NCBI GenBank assembly: GCA_016786495.1
Contig: JAEUUJ010000005.1
Coordinates: 1-64,000, forward strand
DNA: 64,000 nt
Source of the DNA: Cyclobacteriaceae bacterium
Lineage (GTDB): Bacteria; Bacteroidota; Bacteroidia; Cytophagales; Cyclobacteriaceae
Direction: 5' to 3'
Each line of letters opens with the position of its first letter. The stretch's first letter is position 1. Below, piece by piece: positions 8,059 through 17,391 of this stretch. The notes beneath the pieces were generated by a model, which saw only the letters and a list, made by a program, of their open reading frames with translations, was not told the DNA's origin and did no database searches. The translations under genes and the position numbers were made by a program.

Positions 8059-10128
8059 TTACGAATAGATTGGCAAAGTCAATGTCACGCGGGTTCCGCT
8101 GCCGGTTGCACCCGGCCCGATTTGCAACCGAATGGGTTGTTTAGCCGACTGATTCAGTACCGCGATCCGTTCGTGAATGATGGTAGTGGAAAGTGATTTG
8201 TGATTTGGATTTTCAGCAAGCCGGATACCGGCGCCATCGTCTTCGATTTCCAGCAACAATTGATCGCCTTGAGCGGAAAATGAGATTACAATGTTGCCAT
8301 TGTCGCGATCACCAATCCCATGCTCCAGTGCATTCTCAACAAACGGCTGTGCCAGCATGGGCGGAATCCGGGAATCGGTTACGGACAGGGCAGGATCAAT
8401 TTCGATCCGGTAATTGAACTTTTCTTTCATGCGCAACTTCTGGATATCGAGGTAGTTACGGAGCAAATCAATTTCCTCTTCAATCGAAATCAAATCCTGT
8501 CGGGAATATTCCAATAACTGCCGCATCAGTTTTGAGAACTTGGCAAGGTACTGCGAAGCGCGGGGCGCATCATTGTCCAGCATAAACCGCTGGATGGAGA
8601 CCAATGCATTGGATAGAAAGTGAGGATCTAACTGAAAGCGAAGAAACCGGTTTTCAATTGCAAGCGCGCGCTGCTTTTGATTCAGTGCGCGTTGACGAAA
8701 ATATAAAAACAAGATGAGCGCCATCAGAAACGCAGCTACCGCGGTACCCACCAGCCAAAAATTCTTTTGCCGGATTTCCAATGCCTGAATTGACCCACGC
8801 TGTTCCAGTTCCTTGATTTCACTATCCTTCAGGTCACTTTCGTAGCGGGCTTTTAGTTCTTCGATGCGTGCAAAGTTTTTTTCGTTGGTGATACTGTCGC
8901 GCAAAATTCCAAAATTGATATAATGCTCAAGGGCAGCCTGGTAGCGTTGCTGCGCAACACTTATTTCATAGAGTAACTGGTACGCTGATCGCTGATCGTT
9001 CAGTAACTTTAACTCACGCGCCTCGGCAAGTGTTTTTGTGGCCAGGATTTCAGCTTCCCGCCACTTCTTCTGCGAAATGAGAATCTTTACTTTATCGAGC
9101 GAGGTAGCAATACCCGTTATCGGATTCAAGGCCAGCGCAGCGTGCTCATGCGCGCGGTCAAGGTAGTACAGTGCCGAATCAGGCTTTGCAGCATACAGCG
9201 TACTCTTGGCGCGATAGGCGTTGCTCAGCAACTCATGAAAACTCGTGGCCAACCCCAATCGGATAGCTTCATTGAGGTAGTATTGGGCACTGTCGGTCTG
9301 ACGATCTTCGGCATACAACGACCCCAGGTTAAATGCCGTAGCCCCTTGCGATCGCTGACTGGCATTGGTGATACTGAGCGCATAACTCAGTTTCATATAT
9401 TTTTTTGCTTCCGCATGATAGCGTTGACGGTCTTGAGCAGTGCCCAGGCCGTTCTCAGGCGAAGAAAGTTCGCCATACAGGCCGCTGAGGTTGAGGTAGG
9501 ATTTCAGAATCTGGATAGGTTCTTTGCTCTTCTCGGCCAGGCGACTGCTTTGCAGTCCATAGTCAAGCGCTTCCGTGTACCGGCCCTGGTGATGGTACAC
9601 AGCAGAAACTGTTCGGATCAGGTCTGACTTGATGCCGATCCAGTTAAGCGCAGCACGGTCATCAATCGCGTTAAAACCTCGCAGCAAATATTCGCGCGCC
9701 TGATCGTATTGCCCTAACGTAAGAAGTCGGGAACCAAGCCCTAAACAGGAGATCGCAACACCCGGAGAAAAACCAGCTGCCTGTGATTGCCGCAGCGCCT
9801 CGTTTGCCTGCTTAAAAAAAGTGATTGAATCGCCACGAGCAAAGGATTGCGCCTTATACACGCGCGCCAATAACGAAACCTCCTGACTGTTCAACCGGGT
9901 TCCCAGCGCAAGAAGCTCATCCGCATAGTTCCCAAGAGAGTCATACCGGGTGGAAGAGAAAAAAGATTCGGATATTGCTGAAAGAATCTGAGCCCGTTTT
10001 TCGGGCGCTGTTGTTTGACGAAGTTCTGCCTTCAGACTATCGATCTTGTTTTGTGCGCGGCCGGTTGCCACGATTGCCGTCAGCAACCCGATCATCACCA
10101 GAAACCGGACTTGTTTCATCATGATCAA
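8059..10128 (-). CDS. TPR-containing LytS-type sensor histidine kinase
   Basis: 689 residues. A signal peptide or first membrane segment ends near VATGRAQ. About 400 residues of TPR-like helical repeats follow, with NAYRAKSTLY and QRSQGATAFNLGSLYAE-type units. Then come a coiled segment, one membrane span (FWLVGTAVAAFLMALILFL) and a His_kinase domain whose DPHFLSNAL holds the phospho-accepting His. The ATPase part has QPFVENALEHGIG as the N box and glycine-rich DGAGIRL. It transfers phosphate to the LytTR regulator encoded directly downstream. The TPR array is presumably periplasmic and senses a protein or envelope state; that is an inference. Confidence 0.94.
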   Translation of the reverse strand: MIMMKQVRFLVMIGLLTAIVATGRAQNKIDSLKAELRQTTAPEKRAQILSAISESFFSSTRYDSLGNYADELLALGTRLNSQEVSLLARVYKAQSFARGDSITFFKQANEALRQSQAAGFSPGVAISCLGLGSRLLTLGQYDQAREYLLRGFNAIDDRAALNWIGIKSDLIRTVSAVYHHQGRYTEALDYGLQSSRLAEKSKEPIQILKSYLNLSGLYGELSSPENGLGTAQDRQRYHAEAKKYMKLSYALSITNASQRSQGATAFNLGSLYAEDRQTDSAQYYLNEAIRLGLATSFHELLSNAYRAKSTLYAAKPDSALYYLDRAHEHAALALNPITGIATSLDKVKILISQKKWREAEILATKTLAEARELKLLNDQRSAYQLLYEISVAQQRYQAALEHYINFGILRDSITNEKNFARIEELKARYESDLKDSEIKELEQRGSIQALEIRQKNFWLVGTAVAAFLMALILFLYFRQRALNQKQRALAIENRFLRFQLDPHFLSNALVSIQRFMLDNDAPRASQYLAKFSKLMRQLLEYSRQDLISIEEEIDLLRNYLDIQKLRMKEKFNYRIEIDPALSVTDSRIPPMLAQPFVENALEHGIGDRDNGNIVISFSAQGDQLLLEIEDDGAGIRLAENPNHKSLSTTIIHERIAVLNQSAKQPIRLQIGPGATGSGTRVTLTLPIYS

Positions 10129-10251
10129 AAGTAAAAACTTTTAACACATGTAGGAGTATGCTGATCATTAAGCAAGACGGGAATAATTTAACCAACAGAA
10201 AAAAGGACAAAAAATAAATACCTTCCAATCCGTATCTTGCCAGTCGGGAGA

Positions 10252-10812
10252 ATGAAGTTATACATCAAAAATATGGTTTGCGATCGCTGCAAAATGGCCG
10301 TTAAGCATGAGCTTGGTGCAGCGAAAATCGCGTATCGCAATCTCGAACTGGGAGAGGTGGAACTTTCGGAAGAGGTTTCGGAAAGAAAACTCGAAGAATT
10401 TTCGGCTAAGATTTCCGCACTCGGTTTTGAATTGATTGAAGACCGTAAAGCAAGAATCATCTCCAAAATTAAAAAGAGCGTAATCGAACTCATCCGTGAC
10501 TCCGCTGCGCTCCGAAAACAAAAACTATCGGCCTACATCCGCGAAACGGTTCACCAGGATTACGATAGCCTCAGCGCCATGTTCTCATCGGTAGAGGGCG
10601 TAACCCTCGAAAAATATTTTATCGAGCAGAAAATTGAGCGGGTGAAAGAATTGCTCGTGTATGACGAGCTTACGCTAAGCCAGATTGCTGCCGACCTGGG
10701 CTACAGCAGTGTTAACCATCTCTCAGGCCAGTTCCGGAAAGTTACCGGCCTTACGCCTACCCATTTCAAAAAAGTTGGAGCAAAAAAGCGCAAGTCGCTG
10801 GATAAGGTTTAA
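10252..10812 (+). CDS. AraC-type regulator with N-terminal HMA-like domain
   Basis: 186 residues from ATG 10252, chosen because the protein then begins MKLYIKNMVCDRC; upstream codons in the frame are poor starts. The first 70 residues look like a heavy-metal-associated fold carrying a perfect MxCxxC motif. The last 90 residues are an AraC/XylS helix-turn-helix pair (LTLSQIAADLGYSSVNHLSGQF, shown here only to locate it, then TGLTPTHFKK). In this phylum such proteins usually sit beside copper-efflux genes. No metal transporter is present here, so it is an orphan. It is divergent from the LytS-type kinase across a 123 bp gap. Confidence 0.88.
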   Translation: MKLYIKNMVCDRCKMAVKHELGAAKIAYRNLELGEVELSEEVSERKLEEFSAKISALGFELIEDRKARIISKIKKSVIELIRDSAALRKQKLSAYIRETVHQDYDSLSAMFSSVEGVTLEKYFIEQKIERVKELLVYDELTLSQIAADLGYSSVNHLSGQFRKVTGLTPTHFKKVGAKKRKSLDKV

Positions 10813-10883
10813 GATCTGTTGAACCAGGAACGGAGCTGTCTGAATCACAATCGCTCTGCAGGATCTTAAGTCAGTAAGCAAAA

Positions 10884-12164
10884 TCACTGCTTATACACCA
10901 CTCCATCCTTCATCACAAACGTTACATTCGTCATGATTGAAATATTTTTGAGCGGGTTATCATCAACTGCTACGATATCCGCCAGCTTGCCGGGTTCCAG
11001 CGTGCCGAGCTTATCACTCATACCTAAAATACCTGCTGGTACTACCGTTGCCGATTTGATCGCCTCCATAGCCGGCATACCAGCTTCAACCATATAGATA
11101 AATTCCTTGCCGTTCTCACCGTGTGGGAATACACCCGCATCGGTACCGAACGCAATCTTTACCCCCCGCTTGTATGCTTCACCGAATGTCTTCTGAATCT
11201 GCGGACCGATTTCCAGTGCCTTGGGAACAACCAGCGGATGGTAGTAGCCCGGCTCTTTAGCCTTCTCGGCAACAAATTTTCCCGCAGTGATCGTAGGGAC
11301 ATAGTATGTTCCCTTTTGCTTCATTAAGTCCATCACTTCAGGAGTCATTTTTGTTCCGTGTTCAATGGTTGTGATGCCTGCAAGCACAGCACGCTTCATG
11401 CCTTCTGCTCCATGGGCATGTGCTGCTGTATGCATTCCGTAATCCTTTGCCGTCTCGATAATCGCTTTCAGTTCTTCATCCGTAAACTGCGGACCGGAAC
11501 CATCTTTAGCAATGCTTAATACACCACCCGTTGCGGTGATTTTGATCATATCCGCTCCGTCTTTGTAGCGCTGCCGCACCGCCTGGCGCGCGTCCTCCGG
11601 TGAGTTAATCACGCCTTCTTTCGGACCCGGATCGCCCATCAAATCTTTCCGATACCCGTTTGTCGGGTCCGCATGACCGCCCGTTGTTGCAATTGACTTC
11701 CCCGCAGTTACAACACGTGGCCCCACTACCAACCCCTGATTGATAGCGTTTCGAAGTGAAATGTTCACTCCACTCCCACCCAGGTCGCGTACCGTGGTGA
11801 ATCCGGCCATCAATGTTCGTTTGGCAAACACCGTTGAACGAAATGCAACATCTGCTTCGTTTGAAGTAAAGCGTTGCAGGTTTTGATCTTTATTGGTTTC
11901 GCTTTCCAGGTGAACATGCATGTCCATGAGCCCGGGCATAACCGTTTTCTTACTGAGGTCAATTAACTTCTCTCCTGCCGCAGGTGAAGTAAATCCTTTT
12001 TGAACAGAAACAATTTTATTGCCCTCAACCACCAGTGTCATTTGCGCCTGAACCTCGTTCGACTTGCCGTCAATCAGGTTGCCGCAGTGGATAATTGTTT
12101 TTTGCGCATAGCATGATGCAGCGGCAACGAATAAAAGGACTGCCAGCAGACTTTTCGATTTCAT
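10884..12164 (-). CDS. secreted amidohydrolase-family enzyme
   Basis: 426 residues. A signal peptide of about 20 residues ends in SCYAQ, so the enzyme acts in the periplasm or outside. Metal-site motifs of the amidohydrolase superfamily are complete: [10 protein letters not shown] (HxH), a Lys-containing [19 protein letters not shown] and TTIEHG histidines, and AFGTDAG with the final Asp. The closing [12 protein letters not shown] segment is the usual composite sandwich end. Relatives act as Xaa-Pro/Xaa-Arg dipeptidases or imidazolonepropionase-like hydrolases; I cannot fix the substrate. It starts 12 bp after the stop of the TerB-like gene. Confidence 0.9.
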   Translation of the reverse strand: MKSKSLLAVLLFVAAASCYAQKTIIHCGNLIDGKSNEVQAQMTLVVEGNKIVSVQKGFTSPAAGEKLIDLSKKTVMPGLMDMHVHLESETNKDQNLQRFTSNEADVAFRSTVFAKRTLMAGFTTVRDLGGSGVNISLRNAINQGLVVGPRVVTAGKSIATTGGHADPTNGYRKDLMGDPGPKEGVINSPEDARQAVRQRYKDGADMIKITATGGVLSIAKDGSGPQFTDEELKAIIETAKDYGMHTAAHAHGAEGMKRAVLAGITTIEHGTKMTPEVMDLMKQKGTYYVPTITAGKFVAEKAKEPGYYHPLVVPKALEIGPQIQKTFGEAYKRGVKIAFGTDAGVFPHGENGKEFIYMVEAGMPAMEAIKSATVVPAGILGMSDKLGTLEPGKLADIVAVDDNPLKNISIMTNVTFVMKDGVVYKQ

Positions 12165-12176
12165 AAACAGGGAGCG

Positions 12177-12569
12177 TTACTTATTCAGATATTTTTCAGT
12201 GAGCTTGCGGAGGTTTTGCATTTCGCCAGTCTCCATGACCGACCGCACATGCAGCATGAGGTCGAACATTACATCCTCTTCATAGCCCAGTTTAGCGGCT
12301 ATTTTTGAACAGTATTTGATCTCATCCTGATACAGGCGCTCATCGATCTTCATTAACTGCACCAGACTGAAAATATAATCAAACCGTTCTTCGCGCGTCA
12401 GGTTGGCCGGCACAACAATCTCATGATTTTTCTCAAATAGGGTTAACACTTCCTGCGTAGGAACGTGGTTGGCCAAACCGATATTGGAAATGTATTTCTT
12501 TTCACGCTCGGCCACATCGCCATCAATGCGGGCCAGGTTAATTAATAGCTTGAGTTGCTCTAATGCCAT
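12177..12569 (-). CDS. TerB-like protein
   Basis: 130 residues from ATG 12569. The open frame extends further, but that would run into the divergent acpH start at 12649. The all-helical pattern, with LLINLARIDGDVAEREKKYI near the start and LMKIDERLYQDEIKYC later, matches the TerB-like fold, whose acidic residues bind metal in some members. The name tellurite resistance is historical. No ter operon genes are nearby. It is read together with the amidohydrolase 12 bp downstream, but a functional link is not evident. Confidence 0.78.
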   Translation of the reverse strand: MALEQLKLLINLARIDGDVAEREKKYISNIGLANHVPTQEVLTLFEKNHEIVVPANLTREERFDYIFSLVQLMKIDERLYQDEIKYCSKIAAKLGYEEDVMFDLMLHVRSVMETGEMQNLRKLTEKYLNK

Positions 12570-12648
12570 AGCTGGGAATATGGCTTGAAGATGGAAAAAC
12601 TTGCCCGCATTACCAACAGTTTGTTCATCACTTCGAGTATATTGACGC

Positions 12649-13233
12649 ATGAATTTCCTCGCCCACCTGTACCTGTCAGGAAGTAATCCCAAAATCATGA
12701 TCGGGAATTTTATGGGCGATTTTGTAAAAGGACGGGCCTACCTGCAGCAATACGACAGCGAAATAATCAAAGGCATTGACCTGCACCGCTCCATTGACGA
12801 ATTCACCGACAGTCATCCGGTTGTAACGCAAAGCAAGAACCGGCTGCGGCCAAAATACCGGCATTACTCAGGCGTAATTGTTGATGTGTTTTACGATCAT
12901 TTTCTGGCTGCCAACTGGAATCAATTCCATCCCATGCCACTCGAACAGTTTGCCCGGGAGGCGTATCAAACCCTGCAATCTTTTGATGCCCAACTGCCGG
13001 CTGAACTTAATCACATGATGCCGTACATGATCAATGGTAATTGGTTGCTTAACTACCAGCACCCGGAAGGCATTCATCGCGCACTCAGCGGCATGGCCCG
13101 CAGAACTCCTTATCAATCAAAAATGGAAGAAGCCGTAAACGATCTGCACGAACATTACGATGATTTCAAGGCCGAGTTCATGGAGTTCTTTCCGCTGCTG
13201 GAAGCGTATTGCAAGACTATTCTTTCGGCTTAA
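12649..13233 (+). CDS. acpH: acyl carrier protein phosphodiesterase family
   Basis: 194 residues beginning MNFLAHLYLSG and containing GNFMGDFVKG, GIDLHRSIDEFTDSHP and VIVDVFYDHFLAANW. These are the metal-binding His/Asp blocks of the AcpH family (PF04336), which has an HD-like helical fold. The family enzyme removes 4'-phosphopantetheine from holo-ACP. The length matches. It ends in a four-base TTAA overlap with the convergent ankyrin gene. Not all Bacteroidota members of this family have had the activity tested. Confidence 0.9.
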   Translation: MNFLAHLYLSGSNPKIMIGNFMGDFVKGRAYLQQYDSEIIKGIDLHRSIDEFTDSHPVVTQSKNRLRPKYRHYSGVIVDVFYDHFLAANWNQFHPMPLEQFAREAYQTLQSFDAQLPAELNHMMPYMINGNWLLNYQHPEGIHRALSGMARRTPYQSKMEEAVNDLHEHYDDFKAEFMEFFPLLEAYCKTILSA

Positions 13234-13766
13234 GCCTTTTTGTAAAAATCAATCCGTGTTTCGGTTGCGCCAAGCGATTGAAGATAAGTAACCACGCCTT
13301 TTGAATCTTCTCCGCCTTTCTGCGCGTGATGCAACATGGTAAAGCCATGCGGGCCTTTTGAATTTAATAACCCGGCATTAAAGGTCAGAATTTGCTTCAC
13401 GGTATCAACATGCCCGAGCATACAGGCAAGGTAAACATTGTATCGCGCACCTTTCGAAAGCAGGTACGCGGCAATCTCTTTGTTACCCACGTGCCCTGCA
13501 GCTTCGATACCCGATTCAAAATCCCCTCCGCCCCAATCCCACGAAGCATGTAACAACAGCGGCTGATTTTCGAGCATCTCCTTGGCACGTACAAGGTTGC
13601 CATGACACACGCCAACAAATTCTTTTACCAGATCGCCCTTCAGCGGAGCGGGCCTGTCTTGTTGCGTTTGCGCAAATGAAATAGCAGGAAGAAGAAGCGA
13701 AGCTGCTCCCGTTAGTGTATACTGAATAAACTCCGTTCGGCTGAGGTTGTGGGGGTGTGGTTTCAT
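13230..13766 (-). CDS. exported ankyrin-repeat protein
   Basis: 178 residues. The N-terminus, MKPHPHNLSRTEFIQYTLTG followed by ASLLLPAISFAQ, looks like an export signal, possibly a weak Tat signal, though a twin arginine is absent. The mature part is two to three ankyrin-like repeats: HASWDWGGGDFESGIEAAGH, KEIAAYLLSKGARYNVYLA, HVDTVKQILTFN and GFTMLHHAQKGG. It probably binds another protein. The stop codon overlaps that of acpH on the other strand. Confidence 0.82.
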   Translation of the reverse strand: MKPHPHNLSRTEFIQYTLTGAASLLLPAISFAQTQQDRPAPLKGDLVKEFVGVCHGNLVRAKEMLENQPLLLHASWDWGGGDFESGIEAAGHVGNKEIAAYLLSKGARYNVYLACMLGHVDTVKQILTFNAGLLNSKGPHGFTMLHHAQKGGEDSKGVVTYLQSLGATETRIDFYKKA

Positions 13767-13854
13767 GATGTTGGCTTTTAATTAAAGGTAGATTTACTGC
13801 ACCGCCTCCAAAAGATCATGCGAACCTATTATTTTAGTGGTCTTAATTGGACAT

Positions 13855-14223
13855 ATGCATAACGATCCGGAGCTAAGCGGTAAATACCTGGGAACTATCT
13901 CGGCCGACTTTGTAAAAGTGGCCGACACACTCAAGGAAGCATCCTATCAAATCCGGAAACGGGAAATATCGGAATACCCGGTCTTTCCAGTTTGCAAAAA
14001 CGAGCAGCCTATCGGCCAGATCATCATCGCTCAACACCAGGCCGAAACCCAGTGTAATTACTACGCTTCCTTCCTGGACGAATTCGTGCAGCGGGGCATA
14101 ATTGACGCAGAAAAACAAGAGGATTTCAAAAAAGCGTACAAAGACGCTGATGAATTTTGCTGCCTGTTTGTAATCGACAAAGAGTTTACCAATTTTGTCT
14201 TCATACCCTATCCCGAAGACTAA
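13855..14223 (+). CDS. conserved hypothetical protein, 122 residues
   Basis: I chose ATG 13855; a GTG at 13837 in the same frame would add six residues. The product begins MHNDPELSGKYLGTISADF. It is acidic, soluble, contains several aromatic residues and a CC pair (DEFCCLFVIDKEF), and has no signal peptide or membrane segment. I do not recognise a named family. The propeller histidine kinase starts with GTG three bases after the stop, so the two genes are very probably cotranscribed. This could make it an accessory cytoplasmic protein of that kinase. Confidence 0.7.
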   Translation: MHNDPELSGKYLGTISADFVKVADTLKEASYQIRKREISEYPVFPVCKNEQPIGQIIIAQHQAETQCNYYASFLDEFVQRGIIDAEKQEDFKKAYKDADEFCCLFVIDKEFTNFVFIPYPED

Positions 14224-14226
14224 CCT

Positions 14227-17200
14227 GTGAGATCGCTGCTCGTTTGGCTACTGTGCTGTGCCGTCACCGCGGCCCTGTCGCAGTCGCAGCACCCCGAACT
14301 GCCGTTCGATCATCTCACCATTCCCGGAACCATCAACTCCTCACAGGTAAACGACATCATCCAGGATCATCACGGTCTTATCTGGATAGCCGGCAATGGC
14401 TTGTACCGATATGATGGGTATCGCTTTTCACATTACCTGAACATCAACGACAGCTTACTGATTGCAGGCAGGGAAATACATTGCCTGATCGCGGACTCAC
14501 TCCGCAATCAGTTACTGATCGGCACGCATTCGTATGGTATTGTTAAACGCGACTATGGCACCGGAAAATTTACGATCGTTCCGGCTCCTGACGGAACTCC
14601 CATTATTACACACATTACACAAACAACAGACGGAACAGTTTGGGGAAGTTCGTTCACCAATGGTGTGTACTACATCAAAGACGATACCCTGCAGAAATTC
14701 AGCTCACCAACTAACAAATTCGTGAGCAACTCATGCATTGCAGCATGCAACAACACCGTGCTGATTGGCGGAAACCGGATCGTGCATGTGATCAAAAATT
14801 TCACCTTGGTTGATTCAATCAAAGTTGATTATCCAAGCCTTAATCCTTCAACCGTGATTCGCATCACGGCAATCACGCCCGACCGGACCGGCAAGCTGTG
14901 GATTGGCAGCGAGCAGTACGGTGTTTTTGTTTACGACACACTTACCCGATCGGTCGTTAAGCACTTTTCACCGGATACGCCTCCGTTCCATAATCGCATC
15001 AACCGAATCTTTGAAGATGCGAACGGACGAATCTGGATTTTAACGAAAGGTGACGGGCTTGTGATTTACAGTCCATCTACCGGTAATCATATTCAGGTTG
15101 AAAGAAATCCGTTAAACGAGCGTTCGCTGAGCGGAAACAACTGCACATCAATCTTTCAGGATCGCACCGATATCATCTGGGTGGGATCAACCGGTGACCT
15201 AAACAAATATGATCCGGCCAAAATAAAATTCAGGCATATCTACAAAAACCCATACGCGGCTGTTTCCCTTCAGGATAACATGGTGCGGGGCGTGTACGAA
15301 GACATCGAAAACAAGCTTTGGGTTGGAACCGATGGCGGAGTGGTTCACGTTTTCGATGAAAAAAGACTTTCGGTTGAAAAGATTGAACTGCACGTGGGTG
15401 GTAAGAAGAGAATTGCCCCGCTGTACTTCATGGACCTTGACCAAAACACGTTGCTAATCGGCACAAGCGAAGGCATGCTCCAATACGATCGCAGAACAAA
15501 ACGTATCGGATATTTTCCGCCGCTCGAAAAGCACACAAAGGGATTGCAGGTACGGCAGATGCTCATTCATAATGGAGTCCTTTTCTATACCACGTTCGGA
15601 GGACTAAAATCGCTTAACCTAAAAACAAAAGAATTCCGGTCGTACAATGATCGGAGCCACGAAGAACGCGTGGTGAACGCTACAACGCTGTATGTCGATA
15701 AATCAAACCGGCTGTGGGTAGGTGTGAGCAACGGTATCGCCCGCTACGATCCTGCCACAGACAAATTCAAAAAATTCGCATTTGAAAAAACATCATCCCG
15801 GCCCCTCGGAAGCTACTTCATGATTCTTTCCATTCAGGAATACGATAACAAACTCTGGATCGGATCCTTTAACGAAGGCTTGTGGACGCTGGATCTTGCT
15901 AATCCTGGAAATCCCGTGATCACCAACATTTCCAGAACACGCGACACCCAAAACATGACGGTGTACTCCACGATTCCGGACGAGGAAGGAAACCTCTGGA
16001 TGAGTACCAACGCGGGCATCACACGCTACAATCCGGCTACCGATAAATACCTTGATTTCGCAGTAACCGAAGGCCTTCAGCAGGAGGAGTTTAACAGGCT
16101 GGCAGCTGCGCACTGTGCAAACGGAGACATTGTATTCGGTGGAATAAACGGGCTTAACATCTTCAATCCGAAAAACGTGGTGGTAGAAGAGGAGAATTTT
16201 ACTCCGGTTTTTTTACATGCCAGTGTATTCGATGAAGATACCAATACCGATGTTCCGGTAGTCATTGACACAAGCTCCTCGTTTTCGCTGGAACACAATC
16301 AAAACGACATCGACATCAGCTTTTTCGTTCCGGTATACCGCAATCCAAAACGCTACGATTCGTACTACAAACTGGACGGATACAATCCCGCCTGGATGAA
16401 AGCTGAGACCAACAGTATTCACTACTCAAACCTGAAACCCGGAGACTACACACTACGCGTCAAGACGGTTTCGGTTTCCGGCAGGGAAAAGTTTGCCTCG
16501 TTGAACTTTACCATCCTGCACCCTTTTTGGCAAACGTGGTGGTTTATCACAATTTCAATCATCACAACAGGCTTGATCATCGTGGCGATCGTACAGGGCA
16601 GTTTGTATAAATCACGTAAGGACAAAGAAAGACTGGAAAAGCTTCTCAGTATCCGCACGCAGGAAATTGAAAAGTCGCGCGAAGAACTTGCCAACCTGAA
16701 CCAGAAAAAGGATCTGATCTTCTCAATCTTATCGCACGATCTGCGTTCACCGCTCACCACGCTGAAAGGGTTTTTATCCATCCTGATTGATGATCATGAC
16801 CTGACCCGGGCCGACATTCAAAAACATGCCACCAGCATTCGGAACTCTGTTACCAGCTCGCTTGACTTAATTGACAATACCCTGTTCTGGTCGCTCTCGC
16901 AAACAGGAAACATTTCGTACACGCCCACGCAGTTTTACTTGAACGACATGCTGGAAAAAATCAGCAGCCTCTACCACCTGATTGTCGAAAAGAAAAAAAT
17001 CAACTTCAGCATTGCCATCGAGGGCAAGCTTGCCTTGTTTGCCGATGAGAATATGACGTACGTAAGCTTGCGAAACATCGTGTCAAACGCGCTGAAGTTT
17101 ACACCGCAGGGCAATGCGGTTCGGATCACAGCGTGTGCAAAAGACACCCGCGCCCTGATCGTCATTGAAGATGAAGGCATCGGCATGAGTTCTGCGTACC

Positions 17201-17391
17201 TCGAAAAATTATTTACTGAGGAACAACTTCCGCTGACCAAGGGAACGAACGATGAAAAAGGAACCGGCATCGGCCTAATCCTTTGCCGTAAGTTTATTCA
17301 AATGAACCGGGGAAAACTCTCGGTAAAAAGCGTTGAAGGTAAAGGAAGTCAGTTCACCATTGACCTGCCACTCGCTCAGGAAGAAAAGTGA
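14227..17391 (+). CDS. two-component propeller sensor histidine kinase
   Basis: 1054 residues from a GTG start that gives a clean signal peptide (RSLLVWLLCCAVTAALSQ). A periplasmic two-domain beta-propeller of Reg_prop repeats (GLIWIAGNGLYRYDG, GKLWIGSEQYGVFVYD, NRLWVGVSNGIARYD and others) is followed by a Y_Y_Y domain (YYKLDGYNPAWM) and one membrane span near WWFITISIITTGLIIVAIV. The HisKA domain has its phospho-His in LSHDLRSPL. The HATPase has NALKF, DEGIGM and GTGIGL. Unlike hybrid HTCS proteins, it ends after the ATPase with no receiver or AraC domain, so it needs a separate regulator that is not seen nearby. Its last 16 bases overlap convergent thiL. Confidence 0.94.
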   Translation: MRSLLVWLLCCAVTAALSQSQHPELPFDHLTIPGTINSSQVNDIIQDHHGLIWIAGNGLYRYDGYRFSHYLNINDSLLIAGREIHCLIADSLRNQLLIGTHSYGIVKRDYGTGKFTIVPAPDGTPIITHITQTTDGTVWGSSFTNGVYYIKDDTLQKFSSPTNKFVSNSCIAACNNTVLIGGNRIVHVIKNFTLVDSIKVDYPSLNPSTVIRITAITPDRTGKLWIGSEQYGVFVYDTLTRSVVKHFSPDTPPFHNRINRIFEDANGRIWILTKGDGLVIYSPSTGNHIQVERNPLNERSLSGNNCTSIFQDRTDIIWVGSTGDLNKYDPAKIKFRHIYKNPYAAVSLQDNMVRGVYEDIENKLWVGTDGGVVHVFDEKRLSVEKIELHVGGKKRIAPLYFMDLDQNTLLIGTSEGMLQYDRRTKRIGYFPPLEKHTKGLQVRQMLIHNGVLFYTTFGGLKSLNLKTKEFRSYNDRSHEERVVNATTLYVDKSNRLWVGVSNGIARYDPATDKFKKFAFEKTSSRPLGSYFMILSIQEYDNKLWIGSFNEGLWTLDLANPGNPVITNISRTRDTQNMTVYSTIPDEEGNLWMSTNAGITRYNPATDKYLDFAVTEGLQQEEFNRLAAAHCANGDIVFGGINGLNIFNPKNVVVEEENFTPVFLHASVFDEDTNTDVPVVIDTSSSFSLEHNQNDIDISFFVPVYRNPKRYDSYYKLDGYNPAWMKAETNSIHYSNLKPGDYTLRVKTVSVSGREKFASLNFTILHPFWQTWWFITISIITTGLIIVAIVQGSLYKSRKDKERLEKLLSIRTQEIEKSREELANLNQKKDLIFSILSHDLRSPLTTLKGFLSILIDDHDLTRADIQKHATSIRNSVTSSLDLIDNTLFWSLSQTGNISYTPTQFYLNDMLEKISSLYHLIVEKKKINFSIAIEGKLALFADENMTYVSLRNIVSNALKFTPQGNAVRITACAKDTRALIVIEDEGIGMSSAYLEKLFTEEQLPLTKGTNDEKGTGIGLILCRKFIQMNRGKLSVKSVEGKGSQFTIDLPLAQEEK

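Noticed and set aside
10809-10869. Inverted repeat TTAAGATC...GATCTTAA between convergent genes
   Set aside because: The arms are 45 bases apart with no T tract; a hairpin with such a loop is not a credible terminator.
12570-12698. N-terminal extension of the TerB-like protein
   Set aside because: It would overlap the divergent acpH start, and the extra 43 residues have no family similarity.
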